Source of the DNA: Mucilaginibacter sp.
GTDB lineage: Bacteria > Bacteroidota > Bacteroidia > Sphingobacteriales > Sphingobacteriaceae
Direction: 5' to 3'
DNA: 50,562 nucleotides
Assembly: GCF_028287845.1 (NCBI RefSeq)
Contig: NZ_JAQBOW010000151.1
Location: 1-50,562 of the forward strand
The position numbers and the translations under genes were made by a program. The notes beneath the pieces were generated by a model. That model was not told the DNA's origin. It made no database searches and worked only from the letters and a program-made list of their open reading frames with translations. Shown here in pieces: positions 24,411 to 33,610 of this stretch. Each line of letters starts with the position of its first letter. The stretch's first letter is position 1.

Positions 24411-25424
24411 TTATATCACCTCATTAATACTCATCTCTTTTATTTCCTTAATCTCCGGTCTGCCATTTTTAAAAGCTTTGCGCGGGGTTAGGCCCAGCAG
24501 CTCAAACATTGCCATATCATCATCAAATGACGGGTTTGGCGTGGTTAACAATTTCTCGCCAGCGAATATTGAATTGGCCCCGGCCATAAAGCAAAATGCC
24601 TGCTCAACTACGCTCATTTCTGTACGGCCGGCAGATAAGCGTACCACAGTTTTAGGCATAATAATGCGTGTTGTGGCAATCATCCTAACCATATCCCAAA
24701 CAGAAACACGCGGCTGATCTGCCAATGGCGTACCTTGTACCGGCACCAACGCATTGATTGGAACCGACTCGGGATGCTGTGGTAAGTTTGATAAAGTTTT
24801 CAGCATAGAAATACGATCCGCAACCGTTTCGCCTAAACCAATGATACCACCGCTGCAAACAGAGATCTTTGCTTTACGCACATTATCCAGCGTTTGTAAG
24901 CGCTCATCATAAGTGCGGGTAGTAATAATTCTTTTATAATCTTCTTCTGATGTATCCAGGTTATGGTTATAGGCATATAGGCCGGCATCTGCCAAACGTT
25001 GTGCCTGGCTTTCGGTAAGCATACCCAATGTGCAGCATACTTCCATATCCATTGCGTTTACGGCTTTCACCATGTCAATTACCTTGTCAAAATCGCGGTT
25101 ATCGCGTACCTCGCGCCATGCGGCACCCATGCATAATCTGGAAGCGCCCCCATTTTTAGCTTTTTGAGCTACGGCTATGACTTCTTCTTTAGGCATAATA
25201 GCATGCACATCAACGCCCGTATTATAACGTGCCGCCTGCGGACAATATGCGCAATCTTCCGGGCAACCGCCTGTTTTTATAGAGATCAGTGAGCTTATCT
25301 GCACCTCGGCATAATCCTTATTTTCGCGGTGTATGCTTGCGGCTTTATAAACCAGGTCAAGCAGTGGTGTATTATATATTTCTGTAATTTCTTCTTTTGT
25401 CCAGTTGTAGCGTACTTCTGTCAT
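24411..25424 (-). CDS. bioB: Biotin synthase
   Basis: A 337-residue radical-SAM enzyme that inserts sulfur into dethiobiotin, the last step of biotin synthesis. The 4Fe-4S cysteines are C54, C58 and C61 in GGCPEDCAYCPQ. Later conserved parts include MGAAWR, YNHNLDTSEEDY and the IGLGET region, and the second-cluster cysteines are in VCCTLGM and CSGG. Length and motif order fit BioB fully. It lies after mgtE on the same strand but has its own promoter (TAAATTTG at 25444-25451). No other bio genes are in view. Confidence 0.97.
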   Translation of the reverse strand: MTEVRYNWTKEEITEIYNTPLLDLVYKAASIHRENKDYAEVQISSLISIKTGGCPEDCAYCPQAARYNTGVDVHAIMPKEEVIAVAQKAKNGGASRLCMGAAWREVRDNRDFDKVIDMVKAVNAMDMEVCCTLGMLTESQAQRLADAGLYAYNHNLDTSEEDYKRIITTRTYDERLQTLDNVRKAKISVCSGGIIGLGETVADRISMLKTLSNLPQHPESVPINALVPVQGTPLADQPRVSVWDMVRMIATTRIIMPKTVVRLSAGRTEMSVVEQAFCFMAGANSIFAGEKLLTTPNPSFDDDMAMFELLGLTPRKAFKNGRPEIKEIKEMSINEVI

Positions 25425-25443
25425 AGTGTTTGTTTTGAAGTTT

Positions 25444-25451
25444 CAAATTTA
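25444..25451 (-). promoter_or_regulatory. -7 box of bioB
   Basis: TAAATTTG on the minus strand matches TAnnTTTG; it lies 20 bp upstream of the bioB ATG and gives a leader of about 15 nt. A TTTG about 16 bp further up could be the -33 element. Confidence 0.55.
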
Positions 25452-25474
25452 TAATAAAAGCTTAGTACAAATTA

Positions 25475-26830
25475 TTAATGATGTAATAAAAAATTTGTAG
25501 CCAGCCAAAGCGGCAATAAAAATCCCGCGCAATCTGTAAATGTTGTTATGATGATTGATGAAGCCACCGCAGGGTCAACCCCTACTCTTTTTAATATTAA
25601 TGGGATGGATGCACCGGTAAGGCCTGCTATAACCAAATTACCTGTCATCGCTAAAAACAATACTAAACCTAATAAGGGATCTGCATCATAAAATAAAGCT
25701 ACACCAAATACAACCAATCCGTTTGCAGCGCCATTTAACAGGCCCACCAAAAACTCTTTTAAAACGGTATTATAGGCTTGATTATCTGTCAGATCGCTTA
25801 GCGAAATACGCCTTACTGTTACCGCTAATGCTTGTGTGGCCGCATTACCGCCCATACCCGCTATAATGGTCATATAGGCTGCTATTTGCGGCAGCTGTGA
25901 AACAGTAGACCCAAAATGCCGAATTATAGATGCCGCCAAATAAGCCGTAGCTAAATTAATAACCAGCCATGGCAAACGGCTTTTCACCGCGTCTTTCCAG
26001 TTACCGCTTAGTTCTTCATCTTCTGATACACCGGATATTTTTAACATATCCTCGGTACTCTCCTGCTCCATTACATCGATGATATCATCAACCGTAATAC
26101 GCCCAATCAGTTTCATATTATCATCAACAACCGGTATGGCTGTTAAATTGTATTGAGATATAAGCTTAGCAACTTCTTCCTGGTCAAGGTTAGCTCTTAC
26201 ATACACCGGGTCTGCTTTATATAAGTCACTTATTTTAGCATCTGCGTGAGCTTTTATAATATTCTTTATAGAAACTACGCCCTGCAGGGTTTGGGTATCA
26301 TCCACCACATAAATGGTATAAAACTCTTCCATCTCTTCGGATTGGCGTATGATCTCATCCAGGGCTCCTTTTTTATCTGAATTAATATTAACACATATTA
26401 ATTCAGAATTCATTAACCCGCCCGCGGTATTCTCGTCATAACTTAGTAGTGCGCGGATACTGCTGGCATCTTCCTGGTCAATGTCTTCCAGAATCTCCTG
26501 CTGCTCATGCTCCTCTAACTGCGAAATAATATCCGTAGCATCATCATAATCCAGCTCTTCTACTATCTCAGACCGCTTTTCGGGATGCAGGTTTATCAAT
26601 AGCTCGCCGGGACGGTGTTCTTCGTCCATTTCGGCAATTACATCTGATGCAATATCAGTTGGAAGAATGTTAATGATTCGTTCTTTGTCTTCCTGCGGCA
26701 GTTTTTCAAATAATATGGCAATCTCCGAAGCATGATATTCTTTCAGGACTATCTCTAATTCAATATCATCGCCTTCTAGCGCGGTTTTAATGCGAAGGAG
26801 GTCGGTTTTATCTATTTCGAAAGATTGCAT
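25475..26830 (-). CDS. mgtE: Magnesium transporter MgtE
   Basis: A 451-residue MgtE channel/transporter. It has an N-terminal helical MgtE_N domain (to about 130) rich in Asp and Glu that senses Mg2+, then two CBS domains (about 135-255; YVVDDTQTLQGVVSIKNI, IPVVDDNMKLIGRITVDDIIDV). A plug-like linker and five TM helices follow (about 285-451), including the pore segment GNAATQALAVTVRR and the final domain with TTFTDCAGF. The domain order and length are standard for a homodimeric inner-membrane Mg2+ channel gated by internal Mg2+. Confidence 0.96.
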   Translation of the reverse strand: MQSFEIDKTDLLRIKTALEGDDIELEIVLKEYHASEIAILFEKLPQEDKERIINILPTDIASDVIAEMDEEHRPGELLINLHPEKRSEIVEELDYDDATDIISQLEEHEQQEILEDIDQEDASSIRALLSYDENTAGGLMNSELICVNINSDKKGALDEIIRQSEEMEEFYTIYVVDDTQTLQGVVSIKNIIKAHADAKISDLYKADPVYVRANLDQEEVAKLISQYNLTAIPVVDDNMKLIGRITVDDIIDVMEQESTEDMLKISGVSEDEELSGNWKDAVKSRLPWLVINLATAYLAASIIRHFGSTVSQLPQIAAYMTIIAGMGGNAATQALAVTVRRISLSDLTDNQAYNTVLKEFLVGLLNGAANGLVVFGVALFYDADPLLGLVLFLAMTGNLVIAGLTGASIPLILKRVGVDPAVASSIIITTFTDCAGFLLPLWLATNFLLHH

Positions 26831-26907
26831 ATCCGACTAAATTAAACATTTAGGCTTCAAATCAGGCATAAAAAATGAGCGCGAACGAGAAATGACGGGG
26901 AATTGGT

Positions 26908-27522
26908 TTAAATACTACAATCGTAATTATACTTTACAACATTCAGCTTTTGCAACTTTGCCAATACCATATTAACCTGCATTTTACGGATAGACACTTG
27001 TATGCCGCAATTATTATCAAATTGCTGGTTAAGAATAGTAAGATCGGCATCTTTTATAATGCGCATTACGTCATTCATTTGCAGGTAACCAAAGCTGATG
27101 GTATAAACGTCATTCACTGTCTTTTCAATAACAACAGCTTGATTAAGCGCCTCTTCGGTTGCCATCTTGTAGGCATTGATGAGGCCGGGAACGCCTAATA
27201 GCGTCCCACCAAAATAACGTACAACCGCAACCAATATGTTGGTCAGATCTTTTGAAAAAAGGGTGTTTAAAATTGGGCGGCCTGCCGTGCCGGATGGCTC
27301 GCCGTCATCATTCAATTTAAAAACAGAGCGGTCAATGCTTAAACGCATGGCCCAGCAATGGTGATTGGCTTTGGGATGCACTGACTTTAATGAAGCAATA
27401 ATATCTTTTATATCGTTTTCTGAATGTATGGGGTAAGCATAAGCCAAAAACTTGCTGCCGCGATCACGAAATATACCTTCGGATGGGTTTTCAATGGTTC
27501 GGTAAGTATCCTCAAACAGCAT
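26908..27522 (-). CDS. YigZ/IMPACT family protein
   Basis: Start chosen at the ATG at 27520-27522 (MLFEDTYRTIENPSEG), giving 204 residues; a 15-codon upstream frame rich in Cys would overlap the promoter. The UPF0029/IMPACT N-terminal domain shows RDRGSKFLAYAYPI, NHHCWAMRL, NDDGEPSGTAGRPIL and the VRYFGGTLLGVPGLINAY signature, followed by a short ferredoxin-like C-terminal domain. Bacterial members are linked to translation or stress but lack a firm biochemical role. A promoter (TATATTTG) precedes it. Confidence 0.93.
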   Translation of the reverse strand: MLFEDTYRTIENPSEGIFRDRGSKFLAYAYPIHSENDIKDIIASLKSVHPKANHHCWAMRLSIDRSVFKLNDDGEPSGTAGRPILNTLFSKDLTNILVAVVRYFGGTLLGVPGLINAYKMATEEALNQAVVIEKTVNDVYTISFGYLQMNDVMRIIKDADLTILNQQFDNNCGIQVSIRKMQVNMVLAKLQKLNVVKYNYDCSI

Positions 27523-27544
27523 CAGTATACATAATTGACAGGGA

Positions 27545-27552
27545 CAAATATA
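27545..27552 (-). promoter_or_regulatory. -7 box of the IMPACT-family gene
   Basis: TATATTTG on the minus strand, 22 bp before the chosen ATG. It supports the downstream start, because the longer frame would begin close to the predicted transcription start. Confidence 0.55.
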
Positions 27553-27618
27553 GTGTATACATTGCAACCATACCTGACCTAACCTGATCCCACCCTAATA
27601 CAGCCACAAGTTTATGCC

Positions 27619-28479
27619 CTAATAAGAAGAATTAGTTATCACTATTATAGCCACCAGCGCTAAAAATATTCCAAACTTATTTAATGTACTCAGTTTTTCT
27701 TTAAATATAAACAGGCCAACAAACGTGCCCAACACTATTACCCCGATGTTCATGGCCGAAAAAACCGTAGACGGCTGGGTAGCCAGTGCTCGGTGTGCCT
27801 TTAAATAAAACAGGATATTGCCAAAATTGGCTGCACCTAAGGCCCAGCCTATCACAATATGCGGAAAAGAGAATTTGGTTTTTTTACGGGCAATCTTGAT
27901 GATCAATAAAATAAGAGAGCATATAAATGCTAATATAAAAACAATGAAAAGGGAGGTTGTGTAAGGCACCGCTTTAAACGCGGACAACTGTTTAAACAAC
28001 ACATCAATAATACCCATGCCAACAAAAACCACCAACAGGTAAAACCACGAGCCGGACGTAGCCCTTGCTCCTTTGCCCTTTTGCCATGGTATGGAACAAA
28101 TAATTGCTGCAAAACCTATAGAAATACCAATAATTTTTAACACACTTAACTCTTCGCCAAAAACAAAATATGCGGCAAGGATGGGGATAAATAGCGATAG
28201 GCGTTGCGCTATATCTGTACGCACTATACCTGTAACTTTAACAGATGTTGCCAGCACTACAAACAGCAGGGGCAATAATAAACCCAGCGCTGCAAAATTA
28301 TAAATTGGCGCTGCCTGCAAATTAGTTAGCTGTGGTTTAAAAATTAGCCAGGTTAATAAAATGGCGGTCGAATAATTCCATGTTATGGCTTGCAGCACAT
28401 CTACATGGTAGCGTTTGGCAAGTTTTAACATGATAGAAACAATTACACTGCAACAGATACTTAATAAAACGTAAAGCAT
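27619..28479 (-). CDS. DMT/EamA-family permease
   Basis: A 286-residue protein with about ten hydrophobic helices arranged as two EamA repeats, typical of drug/metabolite transporters of the inner membrane. Characteristic parts are the internal FGEELSVLKIIGISIGFAAI and C-terminal FIFKEKLSTLNKFGIFLALVAI motifs that end each repeat. It starts 8 bp after the ribD stop on the same strand and is probably co-transcribed with it. The substrate is unknown; a link to riboflavin would be speculation. Confidence 0.88.
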   Translation of the reverse strand: MLYVLLSICCSVIVSIMLKLAKRYHVDVLQAITWNYSTAILLTWLIFKPQLTNLQAAPIYNFAALGLLLPLLFVVLATSVKVTGIVRTDIAQRLSLFIPILAAYFVFGEELSVLKIIGISIGFAAIICSIPWQKGKGARATSGSWFYLLVVFVGMGIIDVLFKQLSAFKAVPYTTSLFIVFILAFICSLILLIIKIARKKTKFSFPHIVIGWALGAANFGNILFYLKAHRALATQPSTVFSAMNIGVIVLGTFVGLFIFKEKLSTLNKFGIFLALVAIIVITNSSY

Positions 28480-28487
28480 TCGGCTAT

Positions 28488-29534
28488 TTATTTATTGTAT
28501 AAGATTTGTACCCCGTCAGTTCCTGATAAAAATTCTTCGGCAATTATACCTTTAATTTGCGGGGCTTTTATGCCGTTTGTTAAAGTGATTTTGCCCGTAA
28601 AAATACGTGCCTCGTCCCATAACCCGGCTTCAATAAAAGTATTAAGCGTATAGGCCCCGCCCTCAATAATAACCGATTGTATATCTTGCAAATACAGCTG
28701 GTACAGAATATACTGCGGCACAAAACGGTCAAAATCTTCAAGGGCAATATACTTGTTTTTTCCATCAACATCCATTTTAACCTCGTTAAATACCAATGTT
28801 TCAACAGATTGATCGAATACATGTAATGCGGCATTCAACTCTAATCTTCTATCAATTATTACCCGCTTTGGCGACCTGCCCACGCTATAGCGAACATTTA
28901 ACTGCGGATTATCAATTTTCACAGTATTCTTGCCCACCAAAACAGCATCTTCCTCGCCCCGCCATTGATGCACCAGCTTACGCGATTCAGGGCCCGTTAT
29001 CCAGTATTGTTTATGATCATCCGGCGCAAAAAAACCATTTACTGTTTGCGCCCATTTTAAAATAATGTATGGTCGTTGTTTTTGTACGCGGGTAAAAAAA
29101 CGGCGGTTAAGCCATTGGCATTCTTCTTCTAAAATGCCAACTACTACTTCAATACCCGCTGCTTTTAATTTTTCTATGCCTTTACCATCCACCTGATCGA
29201 ACGGATCGCGGCAGCCAACTACTACTCTTGGTATGCGATGTTTGATAATCAGATCGGCACAGGGGGGCGTTTTGCCATAATGAGCGCAGGGCTCTAATGA
29301 TACATAAATGGTGGATTGTTTTAACAATTCTTCAGCATTATCATAATTCGATAATACCTGGTTAACGGCGTTTACTTCGGCATGCGCCCGGCCATATTGT
29401 TGGTGATAGCCCTCGCCTATTATCTTACCCTCATGCACAATTACAGCGCCCACCATAGGGTTGGGGCTAACACTACCCATGCCTAAAGCGGCAAGATCAA
29501 GGCAGCGCTGCATATATATTTGATGATTGGGCAT
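28488..29534 (-). CDS. ribD: Bifunctional riboflavin deaminase/reductase RibD
   Basis: A 348-residue enzyme for two early steps of riboflavin synthesis. The N-terminal deaminase (1-145) has the zinc motifs HAEVNA and PCAHYGKTPPCADLI. The C-terminal reductase (about 150-348) includes ILKWAQTVNGF, ITGPESRKLVHQWR, EDAVLVGKNTV and the VIIEGGAYTLNTFIEAGLWDE segment. The length is typical. Its -7 box ends four bases before the ATG, pointing to a leaderless message; no FMN riboswitch was seen in the 180-bp upstream gap. Confidence 0.96.
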   Translation of the reverse strand: MPNHQIYMQRCLDLAALGMGSVSPNPMVGAVIVHEGKIIGEGYHQQYGRAHAEVNAVNQVLSNYDNAEELLKQSTIYVSLEPCAHYGKTPPCADLIIKHRIPRVVVGCRDPFDQVDGKGIEKLKAAGIEVVVGILEEECQWLNRRFFTRVQKQRPYIILKWAQTVNGFFAPDDHKQYWITGPESRKLVHQWRGEEDAVLVGKNTVKIDNPQLNVRYSVGRSPKRVIIDRRLELNAALHVFDQSVETLVFNEVKMDVDGKNKYIALEDFDRFVPQYILYQLYLQDIQSVIIEGGAYTLNTFIEAGLWDEARIFTGKITLTNGIKAPQIKGIIAEEFLSGTDGVQILYNK

Positions 29535-29538
29535 GCTG

Positions 29539-29546
29539 CAAAAGTA
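29539..29546 (-). promoter_or_regulatory. -7 box of ribD, likely leaderless
   Basis: TACTTTTG on the minus strand fits TAnnTTTG exactly and ends four bases before the ribD ATG. Confidence 0.55.
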
Positions 29547-29714
29547 GCTTTTATGTTACTGTGTTGTACGAATAGTTTTGCAACAGACGTTTAATTAAAA
29601 CAATTAGCATGTTAATAAAAGAGGTGTTAATTTTTGTTATCAAGCTTGTTTTTTTCATTCAACCTACAGAATTTGAATTTATATTAGCAAATTTTATACC
29701 CCATTTATAGTATT

Positions 29715-30527
29715 ATGCTTATACATCAGTTCATTTTACAACATAGAAGCTTCTCGCAAGTACTTTTTTATGCCATGATGATCATTTCGTGCTGGGGAAT
29801 TGAATGCATTATTTGCGTAACGGCTAAACGTCAAAAATTATCCCACACATTTTTAAATGCCCGGTTTATTTTCACGGCACTGCCCATACAATTATTTTTA
29901 ACAGGTTTTGTATTATTAATTGTGAGTTGGGATCATAACCATCATTGGGGACTTATTAACTACATACCCAGGCATCAGAACAAATGGGTTTATTATGTTA
30001 GTCTTTTTTTTCTGTTAGACCTGGGTGAATATATTTACCATGTTACTATGCATAAAATAGACTTTTTATGGAAATTTCATTTAGTACACCATAGTGATTT
30101 AATGGTTGATGTTTCTACTACGGTTAGGGAACACCCCGGCGAAACTTGTGTGCGTGTTTGTTTTTTAATGTTATGGGTATTTTTATTAGGGCCCGCAATT
30201 GCCGTTTTAATGTTAAGACAGGTTTTTCAAACATTTTTTAATATCCTTTCTCATACAGAGTTCAGGCTACCGGAGAAATTAAATAATGTGCTCGGACTAT
30301 TGTTTATTACGCCAAATTTGCACCACGTGCATCACCATTACAAATTACCTTATACTGATTGCAATTATGGCGATGTTTTATCCATTTGGGACCGTTTGTT
30401 TGGCACCTATCAGCAATTACCCCGCCAGGAAACAAGTTTTGGTATTGACACCCATCTTGACCCAACTATTAATGCCAGGTTTATATCGATATTAAAAATA
30501 CCTTTCGGTAAACTGGAAAGAAAATAG
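29715..30527 (+). CDS. Sterol desaturase / fatty acid hydroxylase family membrane protein
   Basis: A 270-residue integral membrane diiron protein. Hydrophobic helices span about 15-110 and 150-175. The histidine clusters that bind the metals are all present: HVTMH (HxxxH), HLVHH (HxxHH), LSHTEF and HHVHHHY. This set defines the fatty acid hydroxylase superfamily (ERG3/ERG25/carotenoid hydroxylase relatives), which hydroxylates or desaturates lipids at the membrane. Bacterial members commonly act on lipid chains; the exact substrate is unknown. The next gene begins 17 bp downstream and may be co-transcribed. Confidence 0.9.
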   Translation: MLIHQFILQHRSFSQVLFYAMMIISCWGIECIICVTAKRQKLSHTFLNARFIFTALPIQLFLTGFVLLIVSWDHNHHWGLINYIPRHQNKWVYYVSLFFLLDLGEYIYHVTMHKIDFLWKFHLVHHSDLMVDVSTTVREHPGETCVRVCFLMLWVFLLGPAIAVLMLRQVFQTFFNILSHTEFRLPEKLNNVLGLLFITPNLHHVHHHYKLPYTDCNYGDVLSIWDRLFGTYQQLPRQETSFGIDTHLDPTINARFISILKIPFGKLERK

Positions 30528-30544
30528 GCAATAATTAGCTATAA

Positions 30545-31156
30545 GTGAAAAGACTGAAGTATTGCTGTTCCATAATAATGCTAACAACCTTTAGCAGCGT
30601 GTATGCTCAAACCGAAAGCATTACATCCAGATTCTATTTTCCGGGAATGCTGGGCATAGATTTTCAAACCAGCCGTGCATCAATAACATATAAAAAGGGC
30701 CTACTTTTAAATACAGCTATTGAATATAGACCAAATGATGTGAATCCCCTTTTTTTTCGTTTTAATTATGACGGCATCACCAATAAATATAATAGCAATG
30801 CTACCACCTTGCCTACTAATGTAACTGATGGCAGTTTGCACAGAACTTATTTGATGGCAGGCGCCGGGTATAGAAAAAGATATAAAAGCCTTGGATGGTA
30901 TGTTTTAACTCAGCCCGGATTAAGTATCAGGAGTTATGATATAGTTAAAAGTAATGATGCGGGTTACGTACTAGAACAATTTACCAGGAAAGATGTATCC
31001 GTTAAATTTACCGGCGGTTTTGAATATTACGTGGCACCGCATTTTGCAATTATTATGGAGCCTTCTCACTATCAAAATAGTTTTGTTAACCATAAAGTTT
31101 CTTTTAACAACAGCGAAATGGCCATGAGTATTGGTATTACTACTACCCTGTTTTAA
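30545..31156 (+). CDS. Outer-membrane beta-barrel protein (hypothetical)
   Basis: A 203-residue protein starting with GTG at 30545. It has a signal peptide (MKRLKYCCSIIMLTTFSSVYAQ, cut after AYA-like VYA), alternating aromatic/hydrophobic strands (about 30-200) and a C-terminal Phe (TTTLF), the pattern of a small eight-stranded outer-membrane barrel. No named family was recognised. It is 17 bp after the fatty acid hydroxylase gene. GTG is chosen because the signal peptide begins immediately there. Confidence 0.75.
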   Translation: MKRLKYCCSIIMLTTFSSVYAQTESITSRFYFPGMLGIDFQTSRASITYKKGLLLNTAIEYRPNDVNPLFFRFNYDGITNKYNSNATTLPTNVTDGSLHRTYLMAGAGYRKRYKSLGWYVLTQPGLSIRSYDIVKSNDAGYVLEQFTRKDVSVKFTGGFEYYVAPHFAIIMEPSHYQNSFVNHKVSFNNSEMAMSIGITTTLF

Positions 31157-31200
31157 TAACAGTTAAAACAGTTTCCGTTAAAACTCCGTTACTTTGTTGT

Positions 31201-32067
31201 ATGAAAACCATTAAAGATGTATTTACAACCTTTAAACAGGGCCTTAGTGCAGTATATGATGCGCAGGAAACCGAGGCAATTACACTAATGGTATTGGCAG
31301 AAATACTTAACTCATCCAAAGCTACAATTAAGGCTTTCCCTGAAAAGGAACTAACACTAACCCAACAGGATGAAGCCAACAACCTACTAACCCAGCTAAA
31401 AACCGGCAAACCATTGCAATACGCGTTGGGCTATGCCGAATTTTATGGGTTAAAATTTATAGTTAACCCAGCGGTACTTATCCCTCGACCCGAAACAGAG
31501 GAGTTGGTGCAATGGGCGATTGATTCAGTTGGCAGTGAGCAGTTGGCAGTTGACAGTTTTAATATTTTAGACATTGGCACCGGTAGCGGATGTATTGCCA
31601 TAACCTTAAAAAAGAATTTGCCCGATGCAGAAGTTTCGGCAATTGATATATCGCCGGAGGCATTACAAATAGCAAGAGAAAATGCCGGTATTAATGAGGT
31701 TGATGTTGATTTTATACAAGATGATATGCTGAACTCAAAACTCAGAACCCAAAACTTACAACTCATCATCAGTAATCCGCCTTATGTTACACTTACGGAC
31801 AAGCAACAAATGCACACCAATGTTACTGGTTTTGAACCACATACCGCACTTTTTGTACCCCAGAATAACCCGCTGCTATTTTATAAGGCTATTGCAGATT
31901 TTGCGGCAGATAATCTTGTTAAAGGTGGCTTATTGTTTTTTGAGATCAATGAAAGTTTGGGTAAGGAAACTATTAAGCTATTAGAAAGTAAAGGTTTTAA
32001 GGATATTGAATTGAGGCAGGATATGAGTGGTAAGGACAGGATGATCAAGGCGACACACACGATTTAG
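31201..32067 (+). CDS. prmC: Release factor glutamine N5-methyltransferase
   Basis: A 288-residue PrmC/HemK enzyme that methylates the GGQ glutamine of release factors RF1 and RF2. The N-terminal helical domain includes PLQYALGYAEFYGL (the GxxxF recognition region). The SAM-binding part has ILDIGTGSGCIAITL, and the catalytic motif is ISNPPYV (NPPY). PRPETEELV, typical of HemK proteins, lies between. TTACTTTG, a near-match to the -7 box, ends four bases before the ATG, again suggesting a very short leader. Confidence 0.95.
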   Translation: MKTIKDVFTTFKQGLSAVYDAQETEAITLMVLAEILNSSKATIKAFPEKELTLTQQDEANNLLTQLKTGKPLQYALGYAEFYGLKFIVNPAVLIPRPETEELVQWAIDSVGSEQLAVDSFNILDIGTGSGCIAITLKKNLPDAEVSAIDISPEALQIARENAGINEVDVDFIQDDMLNSKLRTQNLQLIISNPPYVTLTDKQQMHTNVTGFEPHTALFVPQNNPLLFYKAIADFAADNLVKGGLLFFEINESLGKETIKLLESKGFKDIELRQDMSGKDRMIKATHTI

Positions 32068-32114
32068 AGATTTAATGATTAGACAGGATTGTTTTTCGCA
32101 AACATGATCAATTA

Positions 32115-32195
32115 AAGGATTTTAATCCTTCCTAATCTATAAAATCCTAAAATCTAGTCTAATCCTGCCTAATCCATAAAATCCTAAAATCGTGT
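32115..32195. repeat. AATCC-rich intergenic repeat between prmC and xerD
   Basis: A 16-bp near-palindrome (AAGGATT, two bases, AATCCTT; 32115-32130) is followed by two copies of a 28-bp unit (32131-32158 and 32168-32195) beginning CCTAATCyATAAAATCCTAA. It may help end transcription of the two convergent genes. It looks like a dispersed-repeat remnant. Confidence 0.6.
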
Positions 32196-32197
32196 TT

Positions 32198-33097
32198 CTA
32201 ATTACGCGGATGAAACTGAATAATAGTCCCTTTCAAATACTCCCTATCCAAATGCGTATAGATCTCTGTAGTAGTAATACTTTCATGCCCCAGCATTTCC
32301 TGTACAGCTCTTAAATCAGCACCGCCTTCTACCAAATGCGTGGCGAATGAATGCCGAAACGTATGCGGACTAATAGTCTTTTTCAACCCCACCATTTCTG
32401 CCAGTTGTTTGATCACCATAAAAATATAAACCCGGCTTAAACGTGTGCCGCGGCGATTTAAAAACACATAATCTTCTTCACCTTTTTTTATGGGATTATG
32501 TACACGCACCTGTTCTATCCAAATCTTGATCGCCTTTACGGCGGGGCCGCCAATGGGTACCAACCGCTCTTTGCTGCCTTTACCAAATACTTTTATAAAT
32601 TCAATATCGAGATACAGGTTGGATAGTTTAAGTTCTGTTAACTCTGATACCCGCAAGCCACAGCCATATAAAGTTTCCAGTATCGCCTTATTGCGTGCAC
32701 CCTCGGGTTTAGACAGATCGATGGCGTCTATCATTTTATTGATATCCTCATAACTCAGCGTATCCGGCAGTTTGCGGGTTATTTTGGGTGATTCAAGTAA
32801 TTCGGATGGGTCGCTTTTTATCATGTCCTCCATCAGCAAATATTTATAAAAAGCTTTTATGCCCGATAGGATCCTGGCTTGTGATGAAGGTATCATACCT
32901 AACTCATTCACCCAGGTAATAAACCGGCGCAGATCGGCCAGTACAATATTTTCGGGATTTATTTTGAATGGCTGTGTTTCGGTAAACTCGTATAATCGTT
33001 CAATATCGCGCGTATAGGCCTCGATAGAATTGGCCGAAAGGGATTTTTCCAGTTTTAAATACGCTTGAAATCCTTTTATTGCTGATCGCCAGTCCAA
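32198..33097 (-). CDS. xerD: Site-specific tyrosine recombinase (XerD-like)
   Basis: A 299-residue tyrosine recombinase of Xer length. The N-terminal SAM-like core-binding domain covers 1-90. The catalytic residues are R149 (CGLRVSEL), K173 (GKGSKER), H245 and R248 (PHTFRHSFATH), H271 (LGHESITTT) and Y280 (EIYTHLD). It sits next to aroQ and prmC, without nearby mobile genes on that side, so it is the chromosomal dimer-resolution recombinase rather than a phage integrase. A XerC partner would lie elsewhere. Confidence 0.93.
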   Translation of the reverse strand: MDWRSAIKGFQAYLKLEKSLSANSIEAYTRDIERLYEFTETQPFKINPENIVLADLRRFITWVNELGMIPSSQARILSGIKAFYKYLLMEDMIKSDPSELLESPKITRKLPDTLSYEDINKMIDAIDLSKPEGARNKAILETLYGCGLRVSELTELKLSNLYLDIEFIKVFGKGSKERLVPIGGPAVKAIKIWIEQVRVHNPIKKGEEDYVFLNRRGTRLSRVYIFMVIKQLAEMVGLKKTISPHTFRHSFATHLVEGGADLRAVQEMLGHESITTTEIYTHLDREYLKGTIIQFHPRN

Positions 33098-33124
33098 TTG
33101 ATTTTAGTTTTAATGTTTTATAAG

Positions 33125-33132
33125 TAAGTTTG
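33125..33132 (+). promoter_or_regulatory. -7 box of aroQ, likely leaderless
   Basis: TAAGTTTG matches TAnnTTTG and ends five bases before the ATG at 33138. Confidence 0.55.
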
Positions 33133-33137
33133 AACTA

Positions 33138-33557
33138 ATGAATATACAAATTATTAATGGCCCAAATTTAAACTTACTGGGCGTACGCGAGAAATCAATT
33201 TACGGCGATAGCAGCTTCGAAACTTATTTAACAGAATTACAGGGCCGTTATCCAAACCTAAACATTACTTACTACCAAAGCAACGTGGAGGGCGAAATTA
33301 TAAATAAACTGCACGAAGTTGGCTTTAGTTATGATGGCATTGTATTAAATGCCGGTGCTTATACGCATACTTCCGTTGCTATTGCCGATGCCATTGCAGG
33401 CATTAAAACACCTGTTGTTGAAGTGCATATTTCTAACGTTTACAAGCGCGAAGAGTTTAGGCACCACAGTATGCTGGCAAGTAATTGCAAAGGTGTTATT
33501 GCAGGTTTTGGACTGGATAGCTATAGATTGGCTATTGAGAGTTTGATTGTTAAATAA
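33138..33557 (+). CDS. aroQ: Type II 3-dehydroquinate dehydratase
   Basis: A 139-residue enzyme of the shikimate pathway that dehydrates 3-dehydroquinate. The class II signatures are NGPNLNLLGVRE at the N-terminus, with Tyr in SIYG as the catalytic tyrosine region, LNAGAYTHTSVAI, and EVHISNVYKREEFRHHS with its catalytic histidine. Length is exactly typical (about 140-150, dodecameric). It is divergent from xerD with a 40-bp shared upstream region. Confidence 0.96.
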   Translation: MNIQIINGPNLNLLGVREKSIYGDSSFETYLTELQGRYPNLNITYYQSNVEGEIINKLHEVGFSYDGIVLNAGAYTHTSVAIADAIAGIKTPVVEVHISNVYKREEFRHHSMLASNCKGVIAGFGLDSYRLAIESLIVK

Positions 33558-33567
33558 AACATATTAC

Positions 33568-33610
33568 TGAATCATGATTTTTGGGATTTAATCTTAAAAA
33601 TCATGGTTCA
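33568..33610. repeat. Long hairpin repeat downstream of aroQ
   Basis: TGAATCATGATTTTT (33568-33582) and AAAAATCATGGTTCA (33596-33610) pair over 15 bp with one G-T. The right end shares 16 identical bases with 8459-8474. It may act as a terminator for aroQ, but there is no T tract and it recurs elsewhere, so it is classed as a dispersed fold-back element. Confidence 0.6.

Noticed and set aside
29535..29714. FMN riboswitch ahead of ribD
   Set aside because: The upstream gap has none of the conserved RFN boxes, and the promoter lies right at the start codon.
32198..33097. XerD-like recombinase as the prophage integrase
   Set aside because: It lies 6 kb outside the phage genes among core genes (prmC, aroQ), has standard Xer length and motifs, and is oriented away.
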